Assembly (NCBI GenBank): GCA_964543195.1
Contig: CAZIXF010000013.1
Span: 33,806 to 97,805 of the forward strand
Direction: 5' to 3'
Source of the DNA: JAGTVG01 sp964543195
GTDB taxonomy: Bacteria; Bacteroidota; Bacteroidia; Cytophagales; Cyclobacteriaceae
DNA: 64,000 nucleotides
Positions 63,432-64,000 of this stretch are shown here, one piece after another. Position 1 is the stretch's first letter; each line of letters starts with the position of its first letter. Made by a program: the position numbers and the translations under genes. The notes beneath the pieces were generated by a model that was not told the DNA's origin, made no database searches, and was given only the letters and a program-made list of their open reading frames with translations.

Positions 63432-63700
63432 TTAGTTGATTTTTATTCTCCTGATTTCTGTTTTTGTATTTCCAAATATTAACCAAATAATTTTGGAGGA
63501 TATCCTCTCAATATTTGCCATTCATAAAAATCTTCATCATAGTTTATTATAATAAATTCATTCTCTTTCGCATAATGCCCTATATCTAAATCGGTAAATC
63601 GATTTTCGCGAATTAATGAAACACGGATAGATTTCTGGAAATGTTTATCCATTAATTTTATAATATGGTGTAAAATGTCTTCATCGATGAGGAGCTTCAT
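63432..63700 (-). pseudogene. DUF5615 PIN-like toxin, frameshifted
   Basis: From ATG 63698-63700 the frame reads 'MKLLIDEDILHHIIKLMDKH', 'DIGHYAKENEFIIINYDEDF' and 'GYPPK', then 'LFG' and a stop at 63479. In another frame the sequence continues 'IIWLIFGNTKTEIRRIKIN' to a stop at 63432-63434, the expected DUF5615 tail (x-P-P-K-I-I-W-L). One base lost in the A-run of ccaaaatt accounts for it. PIN-like DUF5615 proteins are toxins of DUF433 pairs. Confidence 0.82.
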
Positions 63701-63918
63701 CCTGCAATATTAACTTTTATTTTTTTATCTGCTCAATAAGTTCAGCAGGCAAGACTATGTTCTCTTTTTAAAGCGGGATAATCTGTAATAATTTTTTCGC
63801 AGGACATTCCCGAAGCTAACCATCCAGGTATATCAAAAACAGAATTTATGGTCCCTTTAGTCACAGGTTTACCGAATCTGACATTAGGATCGGTCTCAAT
63901 ATATTATTTATACTCCAT
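63697..63918 (-). pseudogene. DUF433 antitoxin with three in-frame stops
   Basis: 74 codons from ATG 63916-63918 to TGA 63697-63699. The text matches DUF433 closely: 'YIETDPNVRFGKPVTKGT', 'SVFDIPGWLASGMSCEKIIT' and 'DYPALKREHSLAC', ending 'KKIKVNIAG'. Stops interrupt codons 5, 59 and 62 without any frameshift. It overlaps the start of the DUF5615 remnant (ATGA), the normal order for this pair. Both halves of the pair are dead. Confidence 0.85.
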
Positions 63919-63939
63919 GAAATAAATATACGTGTTTTT

Positions 63940-64000
63940 TTAACCTGAAAAATTCATAAATTTTTCGCCCGAAGGGCCGATTAAGCGCAATTTCTTGATA
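63940..64000 (+). repeat. 61-bp inverted repeat, right copy
   Basis: Reverse complement of 57337-57397 with one change (TTAACCTG for TTAACCCG), running to the end of the window. The homology may continue beyond the edge. On this strand it would encode the same 'KIHKFFARRAD' tail after a TGA. Confidence 0.9.

Noticed and set aside
1..64000. tRNA, rRNA or riboswitch genes
   Set aside because: No T-loop, anticodon arm, rRNA segment or known riboswitch core was recognised by eye; a covariance search would be needed to exclude small RNAs.

Overview
The window looks like Bacteroidota DNA, probably a marine or sediment polysaccharide degrader. Pointers are an RND pump (CzcA type) fused to its outer-membrane TolC partner, HYC_CC_PP-type and DUF3347 copper-associated small proteins, many lipoprotein signals, glycoside hydrolases (GH172-like, GH29, GH51), a formylglycine sulfatase, BNR_4 and ThuA proteins, and A/T-rich leaders without strong Shine-Dalgarno sites. 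No rRNA, tRNA, phage module or CRISPR array was seen. Family assignments come from motifs read by eye; no database was searched.

0-23.7 kb: a heavy-metal (copper/silver) resistance region, all on the minus strand. It holds two separate RND efflux systems: a CzcA-TolC fusion with its adaptor at 1.7-7.3 kb, and a three-part CusA/CusC/CusB set at 16.2-23.1 kb whose CusB carries an N-terminal metal-binding domain and a C-terminal DUF3347 domain. Around them sit a methionine-rich multicopper oxidase, two SHOCT membrane peptides, several His/Met/Cys-rich envelope proteins, a DUF2231 membrane protein, a SAM methyltransferase, a cystathionine beta-synthase-like enzyme and a 49-residue Cys-tagged membrane peptide. 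Together they would export Cu(I)/Ag(I), oxidise periplasmic Cu(I) and buffer metal in the envelope.

23.9-28 kb: a GH172-like secreted protein, a short-chain dehydrogenase, then decayed and unrecognised sequence.

28-36.4 kb: the most unusual part. Small minus-strand modules (MazF-type toxin-antitoxin, a truncated hydrolase, a response regulator with a soluble histidine kinase, ParDE, a DUF2442/DUF4160 pair) are separated by attC-like imperfect palindromes and by plus-strand group II intron remnants. The introns end close to, sometimes directly at, the 3' ends of the modules. A roughly 240-bp repeat occurs at both edges (one copy degenerate) and once inside. An IS1182-type element sits beside one palindrome. 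I read this as a decaying integron-type cassette array without a visible integrase, colonised by group II introns.

36.6-59.2 kb: a carbohydrate and general metabolism region with a beta-helix protein, ThuA, two putative TIM-barrel lipoproteins, a cupin, esterase, ring-cleaving dioxygenase, GH29 fucosidase, sulfatase, threonine aldolase, BNR_4 protein, homocysteine methyltransferase, RraA-like protein and GH51 arabinofuranosidase. Truncated genes lie between them (L,D-transpeptidase-like, UPF0158, SGNH hydrolase, DHFR, mannonate dehydratase).

57.0-64.0 kb: another intron tail, a fused HigB-HigA remnant, then DUF4168, DUF2490 and a KefB-type antiporter, ending in a dead DUF433/DUF5615 toxin-antitoxin pair. 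A 61-bp sequence at 57.34 kb recurs inverted at the right edge of the window.
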